A DNA stretch of 64,000 bases from Clostridia bacterium (GTDB taxonomy: Bacteria > Bacillota > Clostridia > Oscillospirales > Acutalibacteraceae), in NCBI GenBank assembly GCA_900767025.1, contig CAAFXS010000062.1, forward strand, positions 1 through 64,000. The letters run 5' to 3'. The first letter of the stretch is position 1. Each line of letters opens with the position of its first letter. Below, piece by piece: positions 31,271 through 41,079 of the stretch. Below the pieces are notes generated by a model. That model was not told the DNA's origin and did not search any database. It saw nothing but the letters and a program-made list of their open reading frames with translations. The position numbers were made by a program, and so were the translations under genes.

Positions 31271-32284
31271 TTAAGCCTCGATTTCGGAAAGTTTAACAGG
31301 TCTGTTTTCTGCAACGGAAAGCTTTGCGGCAAGACCAAGGCGAAGAGCCTCGAGTCCGTCATAAACAGTTGTTTTTGTTTCCTTGTCATTGAGTACACAG
31401 TCGATGAACTCTGTCATCTCTGCAGTGAAGGAAGCCATATATCTTTCAAGGAAGAAGTAAAGCGGCTTATCTGTAACTGCACCGTTTTCGTCAATGAATT
31501 CAACATTTGTAGGAGTATCGTTAGCCGCGCTTGCCTGACCCTTTTTGCCGAATACCTCAAGCCTCTGGTCATAGCCGTAAGCAGCTCTGCGGCAGTTGTC
31601 GATAACACCCACTGCACCGTTTTTGAATTTAAGTGTTACAAGAGCGGTGTCAACATCTCCTGCCTCACCGATAGCCGGGTCAACGGTTACAGCCGCGTTG
31701 GCATAAAGCTCCTCAACCTCACCGCCGATGAAGCGAGCCATATCAAAATCGTGAACAGTCATATCAAGGAAGATACCGCCTGAAACCTTAACATATGAAA
31801 CAGGGGGCGGTTCAGGGTCACGGGAGGTGATTTTAATTGTCTGGAGCTCACCGATTTTGCCCTTGTTTGCAAGGTCCTTAATGTGAGCAAAGTTGTGGTC
31901 ATAACGGCGGTTAAAGCCTATCTGGAGCTTAACGCCTGCCTCGTCAACGGCCTTGATAACAGCCTTGATTTTTTCAATAGTTAAATCAACGGGCTTTTCG
32001 CAGAAAATGTGCTTGCCTGCCTTTGCAGCCTCAATGGCAATATCAGCATGAGTATCCGTTGATGAGCAAATAAGAACTGCCTTGATTTCGGGATTATTTA
32101 AAATCTCGTGATAATCCTCATAGTAGTTTGGGATGCCAAGCTCCTCAGCGAGCTTTTTTGCACCGTCAACGAAAATATCCGAAACGGCAACAATTTCAGC
32201 CTGAGGAATATGGTATGTAATTGATTTTGCGTGTACCTGACCGATACGACCGGCACCGATGATGCCAACCTTAAGCTTTTCCAT
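31271..32284 (-). CDS. iolG: Inositol 2-dehydrogenase
   Basis: A 337-residue NAD-dependent oxidoreductase of the Gfo/Idh/MocA family. The Rossmann motif GIIGAGRIGQVHAK is at the N-terminus, CEKPVDL is the catalytic-lysine segment near residue 95, and the C-terminal domain holds FLDMTVHDFDMARF with its substrate-binding residues. With iolD and iolE in the same operon it should oxidise myo-inositol to 2-keto-inositol, the first step. A promoter TTGAAT-N17-TATTAT lies at 32332-32360; no CcpA-type cre site was clear to me. Confidence 0.92.
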   Translation of the reverse strand: MEKLKVGIIGAGRIGQVHAKSITYHIPQAEIVAVSDIFVDGAKKLAEELGIPNYYEDYHEILNNPEIKAVLICSSTDTHADIAIEAAKAGKHIFCEKPVDLTIEKIKAVIKAVDEAGVKLQIGFNRRYDHNFAHIKDLANKGKIGELQTIKITSRDPEPPPVSYVKVSGGIFLDMTVHDFDMARFIGGEVEELYANAAVTVDPAIGEAGDVDTALVTLKFKNGAVGVIDNCRRAAYGYDQRLEVFGKKGQASAANDTPTNVEFIDENGAVTDKPLYFFLERYMASFTAEMTEFIDCVLNDKETKTTVYDGLEALRLGLAAKLSVAENRPVKLSEIEA

Positions 32285-32331
32285 ATGTTTTACCTCTCAA
32301 AAATAATCTTAAGCCGCAGCTTATCACTTCA

Positions 32332-32360
32332 ATAATATCATATCAATTTATGTAATTCAA
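32332..32360 (-). promoter_or_regulatory. Promoter for the iolG operon
   Basis: Minus-strand TTGAAT (32355-32360) and TATTAT (32332-32337), 17 bases apart, divergent from the promoter at 32408-32436. Confidence 0.5.
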
Positions 32361-32407
32361 TATTTTAAAACCACAAAAATAAATATTTTTTGCACCGTGC
32401 TAAACAG

Positions 32408-32436
32408 TTGCATTAACAGGAAAATATATGTATAAT
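32408..32436 (+). promoter_or_regulatory. Promoter for the TSCPD-GH36 operon
   Basis: TTGCAT (32408-32413) and TATAAT (32431-32436), 17 bases apart, followed by TTAGGAGGATA before the ATG at 32473. Confidence 0.55.
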
Positions 32437-32472
32437 ATATATAATGCTATAATTTATAATTAGGAGGATACT

Positions 32473-32727
32473 ATGACCTACACATATACGCCCCACGGGG
32501 TTTGCTCAATGAAAATAACAATTGATGTTGACGAAAACGAAATCATCAGGGATGTTAAATTCCTGGGCGGCTGCAACGGCAATCTTCAGGGAATATCAGC
32601 ACTTGTTAAGGGCAAAAGAATTGATGAAATAATCGGTACCCTTAAAGGCATCAGGTGCGGTATGAAGAGCACCTCCTGCCCCGACCAGCTTGCAAGAGCA
32701 CTGGAACAAATAAAGGCTGATTTTTAA
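32473..32727 (+). CDS. TSCPD domain-containing protein (TIGR03905 type)
   Basis: An 84-residue protein with the name motif TSCPD in GMKSTSCPDQLARALEQI near residue 66, and a second cysteine pair FLGGCNGNLQG and GIRCG. The family resembles the C-terminal zinc-binding part of some ribonucleotide reductases but stands alone here, its function being unknown. The AGGAGG ribosome site lies 7 bases before the ATG. It is the first gene of a rightward five-gene operon and is 17 bases ahead of the GH36-like gene. The small, single-domain form is the usual length of the family. Confidence 0.82.
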   Translation: MTYTYTPHGVCSMKITIDVDENEIIRDVKFLGGCNGNLQGISALVKGKRIDEIIGTLKGIRCGMKSTSCPDQLARALEQIKADF

Positions 32728-32743
32728 TGAGTGAGGTTTAAAT

Positions 32744-35089
32744 ATGTTTAGACTTGAAAGCAGGATACTTCAAAGAGAATTTAAGGTTTACGAGGGCAAT
32801 CTTTACGCCTCTCAAATCAGAAATACTCTTTCAAAAATGGATTTTATTCCCGACGGCAACAGCGTTGAATTCCTTTTTCACTTTACCGACGGCGGTGAAT
32901 TCACCTCAAAGGGACTTCAGGTTGTTGACCAAAAGCAGGAAAACGGCAGACTGTCCTTTACCTTTGCAGAGTGCGAGGGCGTAACGGTTACTCTTACCTT
33001 TTGGGCAGGAGAGGACGGATCAACCCTAAAAAAGCAAATAAGCTTTGTTCAGTCCGACACAAGAACAATCGACTATATTCTGCTGGAGCATATCGGCATT
33101 ATAAATTCAAAAACACATTTCTGTGTTCCCACCGATGTTGAGGGTCGCGAGCTTAACGGCTTTCATGCCTCCTTGGGTCAGCCCTTTTATATTGACAGTC
33201 TTTTCTTCGGCTGTGAGTTCCCGGCTACTCAAAACACGATTCTTTACGGCATAGGTCAGGTTAAATATTTTCTCGGCAGAAATGTTGAGGGTCGTTTCTT
33301 CTGCCCCGTTACCGTTGTGGGCGGTGCGAAGGACAACACAATGATTGATGTGCAAAAGGCATTTTTCCGCTACATTGATGATATTGCCGTGCCGAGTCCC
33401 TTTAGGCTTCAGTACAACAGCTGGTATGACCATATGCTTGATATTGACGCGGATAACATTGAAAAATCCTTTTATGAGATAGAAAGCAAGCTTTCCTCAA
33501 ACGGCGTTCCGCCTATTGACGCATATGTTGTTGACGACGGCTGGAACGACTACAAGGCGCCTTTCTGGAAATTTAACAAAAAGTTCCCTAACGAGCTTGC
33601 AGACGCAACGGAAATGACGGCAAAGCTTTCCTCCTCCTTCGGCTTGTGGCTTGGCCCCAGAGGCGGCTACAACTACCAGGCTAAATTCGGCAAGCGTATG
33701 GAGAAAAAGGGCTACGGTGCATACAATGCCCAGGCTCACGACATCTGCATTGCCGACAAAACATATCAGAAAAATGTTGAGCGTTTCATCCTTGAAACCA
33801 CTGACAAGTACAACATTAACTACTGGAAATTTGACGGCTTCTGCCTGTCACCCTGTACTAATCCAAAGCACAACCACGCCCTTGGCGGTGAAGAGGATAT
33901 GTACTATATGACTGAAATGTGGCAGGGCTGGATTGACATTTTCAAAAATCTTCGTCAGCTCCGACGCAGTCAGGGCAAGAGCTTGTGGATAAATATGACC
34001 TGCTATGTTAATCCGTCGCCTTGGTGGCTGCAGTATGTTAACAGCATTTGGCTGCAAAACAGCAATGATATCGGCTTTGCAAAAAATCAGTTTTCACAGG
34101 CACAGGTGGACAGTGAGATAACCTACCGTGACGGCAGGTACTACAATTCACTGTGCACAAGAGCATGGCAGATACCCTGCAGATATCTTTACAACCACGA
34201 GCCTATTTACGGCACTCACGCCAAGGTTAACTACACCGATGAAGAGTTTGAGAAATATATGTATTTCTGTGCCTGTCGCGGTCAGGCTCTTAACGAGCTG
34301 CATCTCAGCTACACTATGATGAACAAAACCAAGTGGCGTGTGCTTGCCAAGGTTTTGCAGTGGCAGAAAAGCAATTACGACATTCTTCGCAACGCAACGC
34401 TTATCGGCGGTAATCCGGAGGATAACAATGTTTACGGCTATTTCAGCTGGAACGATGAGGGCGACGGAATCATAGCCCTGCGAAATCCCACTGATGAAAA
34501 GGCTCCGCTGACTCTGACACTTAACAAGCTGATGGGATGTCCCGAGGATTTGAAGGATGTTAAGCGCTATAATGTTTACAACGAGGGTGCGGCGGAAAAA
34601 TTTGACAGCTATTCCTACGGTGATAAAATCGAGTTAACCTTAAAGCCGTATGAAATCAAGGTTCTTCAGTTCGGCAAGCGTGACCGCAGGTATGATTTCC
34701 TTGAGGCAACAACCGAATTCACCCTTTCCTTCACATATATGAGCGATGACGAAAACAGGCTTATCTGTGAAAACGATGATATAAGAATTGCTGTTGAAAA
34801 CGGCTTCCTCACTGTTAAGTGCGATACCCTTGAGCTGAATTCAACAGTAAAAATAACCGACTCACCGCACAAAATTACCGTTGTCAGAGAGAAAAACAAA
34901 ATGGTTAAAATCTACATCGGCAAGGAGCTTAACTGCTCCGGCTACGATGAAAAGGCAAAGGGCGAGCTTAACACGGTAATTGACAGCGACGCCGCCGATT
35001 TCACCTTTAGGGACAAGGCAACGCCTTACAGCGAAATAATTACACTTAAAAAAGTTCTGACAAAGGTCGGAAAGAGAAAGAAGAACTAA
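32744..35089 (+). CDS. GH36/clan-D alpha-galactosidase-like glycoside hydrolase
   Basis: A 781-residue intracellular enzyme (no signal peptide). An N-terminal beta domain (about 1-220) is followed by a barrel with YNSWYD (224-229), YVVDDGW (261-267) and YWKFDGF (360-366), where Asp364 fits the nucleophile of GH36/clan D alpha-galactosidases. Residues about 660-781 form an extra beta-rich domain (TEFTLSFTYMSDDEN) of unknown role. Because it lies beside inositol genes and a GPH-type symporter gene, possible substrates are galactinol or other alpha-galactosides; that is inference. N-acetylgalactosaminidase activity is also possible. Confidence 0.78.
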   Translation: MFRLESRILQREFKVYEGNLYASQIRNTLSKMDFIPDGNSVEFLFHFTDGGEFTSKGLQVVDQKQENGRLSFTFAECEGVTVTLTFWAGEDGSTLKKQISFVQSDTRTIDYILLEHIGIINSKTHFCVPTDVEGRELNGFHASLGQPFYIDSLFFGCEFPATQNTILYGIGQVKYFLGRNVEGRFFCPVTVVGGAKDNTMIDVQKAFFRYIDDIAVPSPFRLQYNSWYDHMLDIDADNIEKSFYEIESKLSSNGVPPIDAYVVDDGWNDYKAPFWKFNKKFPNELADATEMTAKLSSSFGLWLGPRGGYNYQAKFGKRMEKKGYGAYNAQAHDICIADKTYQKNVERFILETTDKYNINYWKFDGFCLSPCTNPKHNHALGGEEDMYYMTEMWQGWIDIFKNLRQLRRSQGKSLWINMTCYVNPSPWWLQYVNSIWLQNSNDIGFAKNQFSQAQVDSEITYRDGRYYNSLCTRAWQIPCRYLYNHEPIYGTHAKVNYTDEEFEKYMYFCACRGQALNELHLSYTMMNKTKWRVLAKVLQWQKSNYDILRNATLIGGNPEDNNVYGYFSWNDEGDGIIALRNPTDEKAPLTLTLNKLMGCPEDLKDVKRYNVYNEGAAEKFDSYSYGDKIELTLKPYEIKVLQFGKRDRRYDFLEATTEFTLSFTYMSDDENRLICENDDIRIAVENGFLTVKCDTLELNSTVKITDSPHKITVVREKNKMVKIYIGKELNCSGYDEKAKGELNTVIDSDAADFTFRDKATPYSEIITLKKVLTKVGKRKKN

Positions 35090-35090
35090 T

Positions 35091-35858
35091 ATGAAATGCA
35101 AAAAATGCGGATGCGACGCACTTATTAAAAAAGATGACTGGTATGAATGTGCCAACTGCGGTGCAGTAACCTTTGATACCGCCATTACCGTTAACGATGT
35201 TAAAAGCCCCACAAAAGAGGTGGAACGAATTGAACAGGAGCACTCCATGGATGAAAGCAAGGTTGTAACCTACAACCTTGATGACTCAAAAAAAGCTGAG
35301 GAAAAAGAAAAGGAAGAGGAACAGCCGAAAAGCAAGCTGCGTGAGGCTATTGAATTCTGTATTCCCATTGTGGCGGCGGTTATAATTGCAATTCTCCTCA
35401 AATGCTTTGTTTTTGCCAACGCGGTAGTTCCCACAGGGTCAATGATTAACACCATTCAGGAGGGTGACCGGATTATTGCAAGCCGTCTTGCATACATCAA
35501 CAATGACCCTGAAAGATACGATATTGTTATTTTCAGGTTCCCTGATGATGAAAAGCAGTGCTTTGTTAAAAGGATAATCGGTCTGCCCGGGGAAACCGTG
35601 CAGATTGTTAACGGCATTGTTTATGTTACAAAAACCGACGGCGAGACCATTCAGCTTGATGACAGCTTTGTTACCAACTGTGAGCCTACCGGCGATTTCG
35701 GTCCATTCACCGTGCCTGAGGACTGCTATTTTATGATGGGCGACAACCGAAACAGCAGCTGGGATTCAAGATACTGGAACAATAAATTTGTTCACAAGAA
35801 AAAAATTCTGGGCAAGGTCAAATTCAGATACTATCCCGGTATTGAAAAAATTGAGTAA
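35091..35858 (+). CDS. Signal peptidase I with N-terminal zinc ribbon
   Basis: A 255-residue protein joining a zinc ribbon (Cys3, Cys6, Cys8, Cys20, Cys23) and a charged linker (about 35-83, very Glu/Lys-rich) to a type I signal peptidase. One membrane helix (about 87-110) precedes the catalytic Ser117 in PTGSMINT and Lys160 in CFVKRIIG; the GDNRNSSWDSRYW box follows. It should cut signal peptides outside the membrane, with the ribbon in the cytoplasm. The gene starts 1 base after the GH36 gene stop, so it is translated with it. Such ribbon fusions are not the usual form of SPase I. Confidence 0.88.
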   Translation: MKCKKCGCDALIKKDDWYECANCGAVTFDTAITVNDVKSPTKEVERIEQEHSMDESKVVTYNLDDSKKAEEKEKEEEQPKSKLREAIEFCIPIVAAVIIAILLKCFVFANAVVPTGSMINTIQEGDRIIASRLAYINNDPERYDIVIFRFPDDEKQCFVKRIIGLPGETVQIVNGIVYVTKTDGETIQLDDSFVTNCEPTGDFGPFTVPEDCYFMMGDNRNSSWDSRYWNNKFVHKKKILGKVKFRYYPGIEKIE

Positions 35859-35883
35859 TCAACGGTGATTTAAGGGGGAAATT

Positions 35884-37374
35884 ATGGAAAACAACAGTTA
35901 TATACCAAAAAAAGAACGGTGGGCATTCAGCATAGGCGCAATGGGCCAGGGTATGATTTATGCAATGATGTCCAGCTATATCAGCGACTACTACCTTAAT
36001 GTTTTACAGCTTGCACCTATGTTTGTGCTGCTGCTTATGCTTTTGGCAAGGGTTTGGGATGCAATTAACGACCCGCTTATGGGCATAATTGTTGACAGGC
36101 ACACCACAAAACGCGGCAAAATGAAGCCGTATATTATCTACGCCTCAATTCCTATCGGCGTGCTGACAATACTTATGTATTTGAGCCCCGATATCAACAA
36201 AACGGCTTTGGCAATTTATTCTGCCGTTGTTTATGTGCTTTGGGGTATGATTTACACAATGGCTGATGTTCCCTTCTGGAGCCTACCGAATGTTATGACT
36301 CCCAATGCAGAGGAGCGAAGCAGTACAATATCCTTCGGCCGAACTCTTAACGGTATCGGCTCTGCCGTGCCGGAGGTACTGTTCCTTGTTATAGGCCTTA
36401 TTCTTCCGGGTATTTTAGGCATTTCCGACGGACTTGAATACAACAAAATCAAGTACCTTGTTATGTCCGTTTGCGTGGTTGTTATAGGCCTTGCGCTTTA
36501 CACCCGTTCATATTTCTATGTTAAGGAAAGGGTTGTAATTCCCGATGTTAAGCCCGTTAAGGGTGAGCCGTCAAGGCTTTCAAGAATTTTCAAATGCAAG
36601 CCGCTGATGCTCGTTATCCTTATGGGTGTGCTTTCCAGCGGAAGATATATGGTTCAGGCAGCAGCAGTGCATGTGGCAAGATACGCATTTTATATCGGTG
36701 AGCCACTGGAGGGTATGAGCGACGCCGCAAGGGTTGCCGCTATAGAGGCAAGCGTTTCAACAGTTAAAACCATTTTCCAGGTTTGTGCTATTGTGGGTAT
36801 GTTCGGCGCAATGCTGTTTATGCCTGTGCTGATGAAAAAGTTTGATTACAAAAAAATTGTTATTGTAACCTGCCTTGCAGGATTTGTTGCAAGCATTTTC
36901 ACAACCCTTATCGGTTGGTTTACAATGAATCTTTACATTTGTATTCCGTTTATCCTTATATCCTGCATACCACTTGGTGTGCTTAATGTTATTACATATG
37001 CAATGATAGGCGACTGCCTTGACTATATGGAGCTCAAAACAGGCTTTAGGGACAATGCCCTTGGCTCTGCCTGTCAGGGCTTTGTTAACAAGCTTGGTAA
37101 TGCACTGGCAACATCCGGAATTGTTGTTATGTATATGTTCATCGGTATCGAGCCTGAAAAAATGCTCAGCTCCGAGGTTATTATGGCGGCAACGGATTTG
37201 GCAATGAACCAGCGTTTTGCAATGTTCTCACTTGTTTCCATTGTTCCCGGTGTCAGCCTGCTGCTGTGTGCAATTCCTATGTTCTTCTACAAAATCAGCG
37301 GTAAGGAAAAGGTAGCTATGGAGGAGGAGCTTGCAAAGCAAAGAAAAGCAAGAGGCATTGAGATTGGAGAGTAG
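35884..37374 (+). CDS. GPH-family sugar:cation symporter (MelB-like MFS)
   Basis: A 496-residue major facilitator with 12 predicted helices. The N-terminal half shows the family pattern: FSIGAMGQGMIYAMMSSYIS, WDAINDPLMGIIVDRHTTKRGKMKPYI, the GPH loop between helices 2 and 3, then DVPFWSLPNVMTPNAEERS. It probably carries a glycoside with sodium or proton. Its place between the GH36-like enzyme/signal peptidase genes and an alpha/beta hydrolase gene suggests it imports the substrate of the glycosidase, but inositol itself cannot be excluded as cargo. GGGGGAAATT ahead of the ATG gives an ordinary ribosome site. Confidence 0.85.
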   Translation: MENNSYIPKKERWAFSIGAMGQGMIYAMMSSYISDYYLNVLQLAPMFVLLLMLLARVWDAINDPLMGIIVDRHTTKRGKMKPYIIYASIPIGVLTILMYLSPDINKTALAIYSAVVYVLWGMIYTMADVPFWSLPNVMTPNAEERSSTISFGRTLNGIGSAVPEVLFLVIGLILPGILGISDGLEYNKIKYLVMSVCVVVIGLALYTRSYFYVKERVVIPDVKPVKGEPSRLSRIFKCKPLMLVILMGVLSSGRYMVQAAAVHVARYAFYIGEPLEGMSDAARVAAIEASVSTVKTIFQVCAIVGMFGAMLFMPVLMKKFDYKKIVIVTCLAGFVASIFTTLIGWFTMNLYICIPFILISCIPLGVLNVITYAMIGDCLDYMELKTGFRDNALGSACQGFVNKLGNALATSGIVVMYMFIGIEPEKMLSSEVIMAATDLAMNQRFAMFSLVSIVPGVSLLLCAIPMFFYKISGKEKVAMEEELAKQRKARGIEIGE

Positions 37375-37377
37375 CTT

Positions 37378-38334
37378 ATGAACAAAAAAATCCTTGCAAT
37401 CGGCACGGCAGGAGCCGTGGGTGCAGGGCTCATTGCCGGAGAGTTTGTTCATCTTTATATGGATGTTATGGCAAGGCCTCTTAAGCACCGTTCCGTTCTT
37501 GCTTTGTTTGAGGGCGGAAAAAAAGACGACGAGCCGGATGAATTCAAAAACTTCACCGAGGAAAAGCTCAAATGGATTAATGAGCAAAATACAGAAAGAA
37601 TAACAATCACCTCCGAACGAGGCGACACTCTTGCAGGCTTTCTTACCCTTGCTGAAGAAAAAAGCGATGTGTTTGTGCTTTTTGCCCACGGTCATCACAG
37701 CACTCACAACGGCGACCCTGCAAATTTTATGAGGTACTATATTGAAAAGGGCTTTAACTTTTTGGCAGTTGACCACATTGCCGCCGGTGAAAGCTCGGGC
37801 AATTTTATCGGCTTTGATTATTTTGAGCACCGTGACTGCCTTGACTGGATTACCTATCTGACAGCCCGTTTCGGTGACGATATAAAAATCATTATCCATG
37901 GTGTTTCCATGGGCGGTGCAACCGTGTGCCAGATGGCAGACAAGGTGCCCAAGCAGGTTAAGCTTGCAATTGCCGACTGTCCCTACACATCTGCATTAGA
38001 GGAGTACGAATTTGTCCTTAAAAAAGCGGGCATAAAAAAATCAGCCAATGCCATTTTAAACGGCTTTAACAGGCTGAACAGGATTTTTGCAGGCTTTGAT
38101 TTCAGCGAAACGGATGTAAGAAACGCCGTTGCCAAATCAAAGATTCCTATGCTTTTTGTTGACGGCAGTGCGGACACACTGATACCCATTGAAATGACCA
38201 AGGAGCTGTATGACCTCTGCAAAGCGGAAAAGGATATTTTCATTGTGGACGGTGCAGAGCACGCCAAGTCCATTGTTAAAGATGAAAAGGGCTATCACAA
38301 AAAGCTTGATGAATTTATCGCTAAATATTTATAA
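37378..38334 (+). CDS. Alpha/beta hydrolase (serine hydrolase), membrane-anchored
   Basis: A 318-residue hydrolase with a hydrophobic N-terminal segment (about residues 5-22) that may anchor it. The nucleophile elbow is GVSMGG (Ser177), the likely acid Asp266 is in VDGSADTLIP and the His is residue 295 in DGAEHAKS; the oxyanion part is LFAHGHHSTH near 102. It belongs to the esterase/acyltransferase-like group seen in Clostridia, with no clear substrate. It begins 3 bases after the symporter gene and is the last of the operon, with a strong terminator behind it. An esterase removing acyl groups from imported glycosides is one possible role. Confidence 0.78.
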   Translation: MNKKILAIGTAGAVGAGLIAGEFVHLYMDVMARPLKHRSVLALFEGGKKDDEPDEFKNFTEEKLKWINEQNTERITITSERGDTLAGFLTLAEEKSDVFVLFAHGHHSTHNGDPANFMRYYIEKGFNFLAVDHIAAGESSGNFIGFDYFEHRDCLDWITYLTARFGDDIKIIIHGVSMGGATVCQMADKVPKQVKLAIADCPYTSALEEYEFVLKKAGIKKSANAILNGFNRLNRIFAGFDFSETDVRNAVAKSKIPMLFVDGSADTLIPIEMTKELYDLCKAEKDIFIVDGAEHAKSIVKDEKGYHKKLDEFIAKYL

Positions 38335-38340
38335 AATTTT

Positions 38341-38378
38341 AACCCCTCTGTTCCGACGAACAGAGGGGTTGTTTTTTT
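38341..38378. terminator. Terminator of the TSCPD-GH36 operon
   Basis: AACCCCTCTGTTC (38341-38353) pairs with GAACAGAGGGGTT (38358-38370), followed by GTTTTTTTA; also near the stop of the leftward ATPase gene. Confidence 0.85.
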
Positions 38379-41037
38379 ATTTATTTGCTTTTCGCTGAAT
38401 TGCCTTAACAATTTCAACAATGGGGATAACCATTACCGAAAGCAGGAGCGAAATGCCGTATTCAACAAGGCTGATGTGAGCAAAGTCGAATGCATCTGCA
38501 AGGAACGGAATATAGATAACTACCGTTGAAAGAACTAAGCTAAGCACCATAGCGCCTACAAGGTACCAGTTAATACTACCCATTTTTACGATAGAAGCGC
38601 GGCGCGAACGCATATTGAAGGAGTGGAAAATCTCACTCATTGCAAGGGTAAGGAACGCCATTGTCATACCGTTTTGATGAATAAGCTCTGCGTCACCGTG
38701 AGCAAGGGTAATGCCAAGCTGATTAGTGCCGAAGAAATATGCAAGCAGTGTAAGAGCTGTTACCATAATACCCTGGTATGCACAGTCAAAGCCCATACCG
38801 CCGGCAAAAATGCCCTCTTTAGAATCACGGGGCTGACGCTTCATAATGTCCCTTTCGCCCTTTTCAAGACCAAGTGCAAGAGCCGGGAAGCAGTCGGTAA
38901 TAAGGTTAATCCAAAGCAAATGAACAGGCTCGAAAATAGTAAAGCCCAACAGTGTTGCAATGAATATTGTAACTACCTCGGAAAGGTTTGAGGAAAGCAG
39001 GAACTGAATTGAATTTCTGATATTGTCATAAATTCGTCTGCCCTCTTCAACTGCGGAAACGATTGTTGCAAAGTTATCGTCGGCAAGCACCATATCTGCA
39101 ACATTCTTTGTTACATCGGTACCTGTGATACCCATACCAACGCCGATATCGGCATTTTTAATGGACGGAGCGTCGTTAACACCGTCACCTGTCATTGCGG
39201 TGATTTTGCCCTTTGCCTTCCAAGCCTTAACAATTCTAACCTTGTGCTCAGGCTGAACACGGGCGTAAACGGAATATTTTTCAATTTCCTTATCAATATC
39301 CTCATCGCTGATTTGATCAAGCTCTGCACCGGTAATTGCACCGGTTTCGTCAGTGATAATACCAAGCTCCTTTGCAATTGCAACGGCGGTATCCTTGTGG
39401 TCACCGGTAATCATAATAGGTCTGATGCCTGCCTGGCGGCACTCCTTAATAGCATCAACTACCTCCGGGCGTACCGGGTCAATCATACCCGTAAGTCCGA
39501 TATAGCAAAGGTCCTTTTCAAGAGCCTCTGCCTCCTCGCTTTCGGGCTTATCCCTGTAAACCCTCATAGCACAGCAGAGAACACGCAAAGCCTTGTCTGC
39601 CATTTCCTTGTTAGCTGCAAGGAATTCTGCTCTCTTTTCCTCTGTAATCGGTTTCTGTGCACCGTCCTCATAATAGCTTGTGCAACGGGAAAGCACCACA
39701 TCGGGAGCACCCTTTGTGTACTGAACATAACCGTTTTCGCTCTTATGAACGGTGGACATCATCTTTCTTGAGGAGTCGAAGGGAGCCTCCATAACTCTTG
39801 GGAATGCTTTTTCAAGATCGTATTTGGGCATTTCAAGCTTGTTTGCATATGCAACCAAAGCCGCCTCGGTGGGCTCGCCCTTAATTTCGCCGTCGTCCTG
39901 AAGCTCTGCATCACAGCAAAGAGCCATTGCAGAGGCAAGGAGCTTTTCGTCATTGCCCTTGTATTCAACAACAGTCATCTTGTTCTGTGTCAGAGTACCT
40001 GTTTTATCGGAGCAGATTACCTGAGTACAACCCAAGGTTTCAACTGCGGTAAGCTGACGGATAACTGCGTTGCGCTTGCTCATCTTTGTTACACCGATGG
40101 AAAGCACGATTGTAACAACGGCGGCAAGTCCCTCGGGAATTGCGGCAACGGCAAGTGAAACCGCAACCATAAAGGTGTCAAGCACGGAGTTAAAGGTAAC
40201 CGGGTCGTGAACAACAAGAGCACGGATAACATCGAATGCAAATATGAACACACATATTCCCAAAACTATAATTGAAAGTATTTTTGAAAGCTGGTTGAGC
40301 TTAATCTGCAGAGGTGTCTGACCCTCTTCAGCCTGCTCAAGTGCATCGGCGATTTTGCCCATTTCGGTATCCATACCGGTAGCAACAACCACAGCCCTGC
40401 CGTGACCGTAAACCACATTAGAGCCCATATAGCACATATTCTTTCTGTCGCCAAGGGGAACATCGTCACTTCCCAGGGGATCAATAGGCTCCTCCTGCTT
40501 ATTAACGGGAACCGACTCACCTGTCAGCGCCGCCTCCTCAATTTTCATAGAGGCACAGGAAATTATACGGCAGTCAGCAGGAACGCTGTCACCTGCTTCA
40601 AGCACAACAACATCACCGATAACCAAGTCCTCACTGCGTATATCCTTGATTTTGCCGTCACGGATAACCTTTGAGGTTGCGGCGGCAATTTCCTGCAAGG
40701 CTTCGATAGCCTTTTCCGCCTTGCTTTCCTGATAAACGCCAAGAACGGCATTGATGAGAACAACCACCATAATGATGATAACATCGGCGTAGCCCTCGCC
40801 CTCACCGCCGAAGGTTGCAGTTATGGCAGAAATCACAGCCGCAACGATAAGAATAATTATCATCGGGTCTGCAAGCTGCTTGAAAAACTTGTGAATCAGT
40901 GATTCCTTTTTGCCCTCGGCAAGCTTGTTTTTGCCGTTTTTCTCCAGCCTTGAGGTTGCTTCGGCAGAGGTAAGACCCTCGGGTGAGGACTTAACCTCAT
41001 CAAAAACCTCGGTGGATTTTTTTAGATATTCTTTCAT
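38377..41037 (-). CDS. P-type Ca2+/Mn2+ ATPase (P2A, YoaB/PMR1-like)
   Basis: An 886-residue cation pump. Ten membrane helices fit the P2A layout; PEGLAAVVTIVLSIGVTKM near residue 285 is a cation site helix, DKTGTLTQNKM carries the phosphorylated Asp, and GDGVNDAPSIKNADIGVGMG is the hinge. The ATG at 41037 has AAAGGGG upstream; earlier ATGs in the frame lie in the leader. A riboswitch-like leader with terminator precedes it. Homologues under yybP-ykoY control (YoaB of Lactococcus) export manganese, so Mn2+ export is the best guess; Ca2+ is the family alternative. Confidence 0.9.
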   Translation of the reverse strand: MKEYLKKSTEVFDEVKSSPEGLTSAEATSRLEKNGKNKLAEGKKESLIHKFFKQLADPMIIILIVAAVISAITATFGGEGEGYADVIIIMVVVLINAVLGVYQESKAEKAIEALQEIAAATSKVIRDGKIKDIRSEDLVIGDVVVLEAGDSVPADCRIISCASMKIEEAALTGESVPVNKQEEPIDPLGSDDVPLGDRKNMCYMGSNVVYGHGRAVVVATGMDTEMGKIADALEQAEEGQTPLQIKLNQLSKILSIIVLGICVFIFAFDVIRALVVHDPVTFNSVLDTFMVAVSLAVAAIPEGLAAVVTIVLSIGVTKMSKRNAVIRQLTAVETLGCTQVICSDKTGTLTQNKMTVVEYKGNDEKLLASAMALCCDAELQDDGEIKGEPTEAALVAYANKLEMPKYDLEKAFPRVMEAPFDSSRKMMSTVHKSENGYVQYTKGAPDVVLSRCTSYYEDGAQKPITEEKRAEFLAANKEMADKALRVLCCAMRVYRDKPESEEAEALEKDLCYIGLTGMIDPVRPEVVDAIKECRQAGIRPIMITGDHKDTAVAIAKELGIITDETGAITGAELDQISDEDIDKEIEKYSVYARVQPEHKVRIVKAWKAKGKITAMTGDGVNDAPSIKNADIGVGMGITGTDVTKNVADMVLADDNFATIVSAVEEGRRIYDNIRNSIQFLLSSNLSEVVTIFIATLLGFTIFEPVHLLWINLITDCFPALALGLEKGERDIMKRQPRDSKEGIFAGGMGFDCAYQGIMVTALTLLAYFFGTNQLGITLAHGDAELIHQNGMTMAFLTLAMSEIFHSFNMRSRRASIVKMGSINWYLVGAMVLSLVLSTVVIYIPFLADAFDFAHISLVEYGISLLLSVMVIPIVEIVKAIQRKANK

Positions 41038-41079
41038 ACCCATTCCCCTTTCAGAGATAATAATATATAAAAATAAACC

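Noticed and set aside
37228..37899. Leftward 223-codon open frame
   Set aside because: It is antisense to the symporter and hydrolase genes, with no signals of its own.
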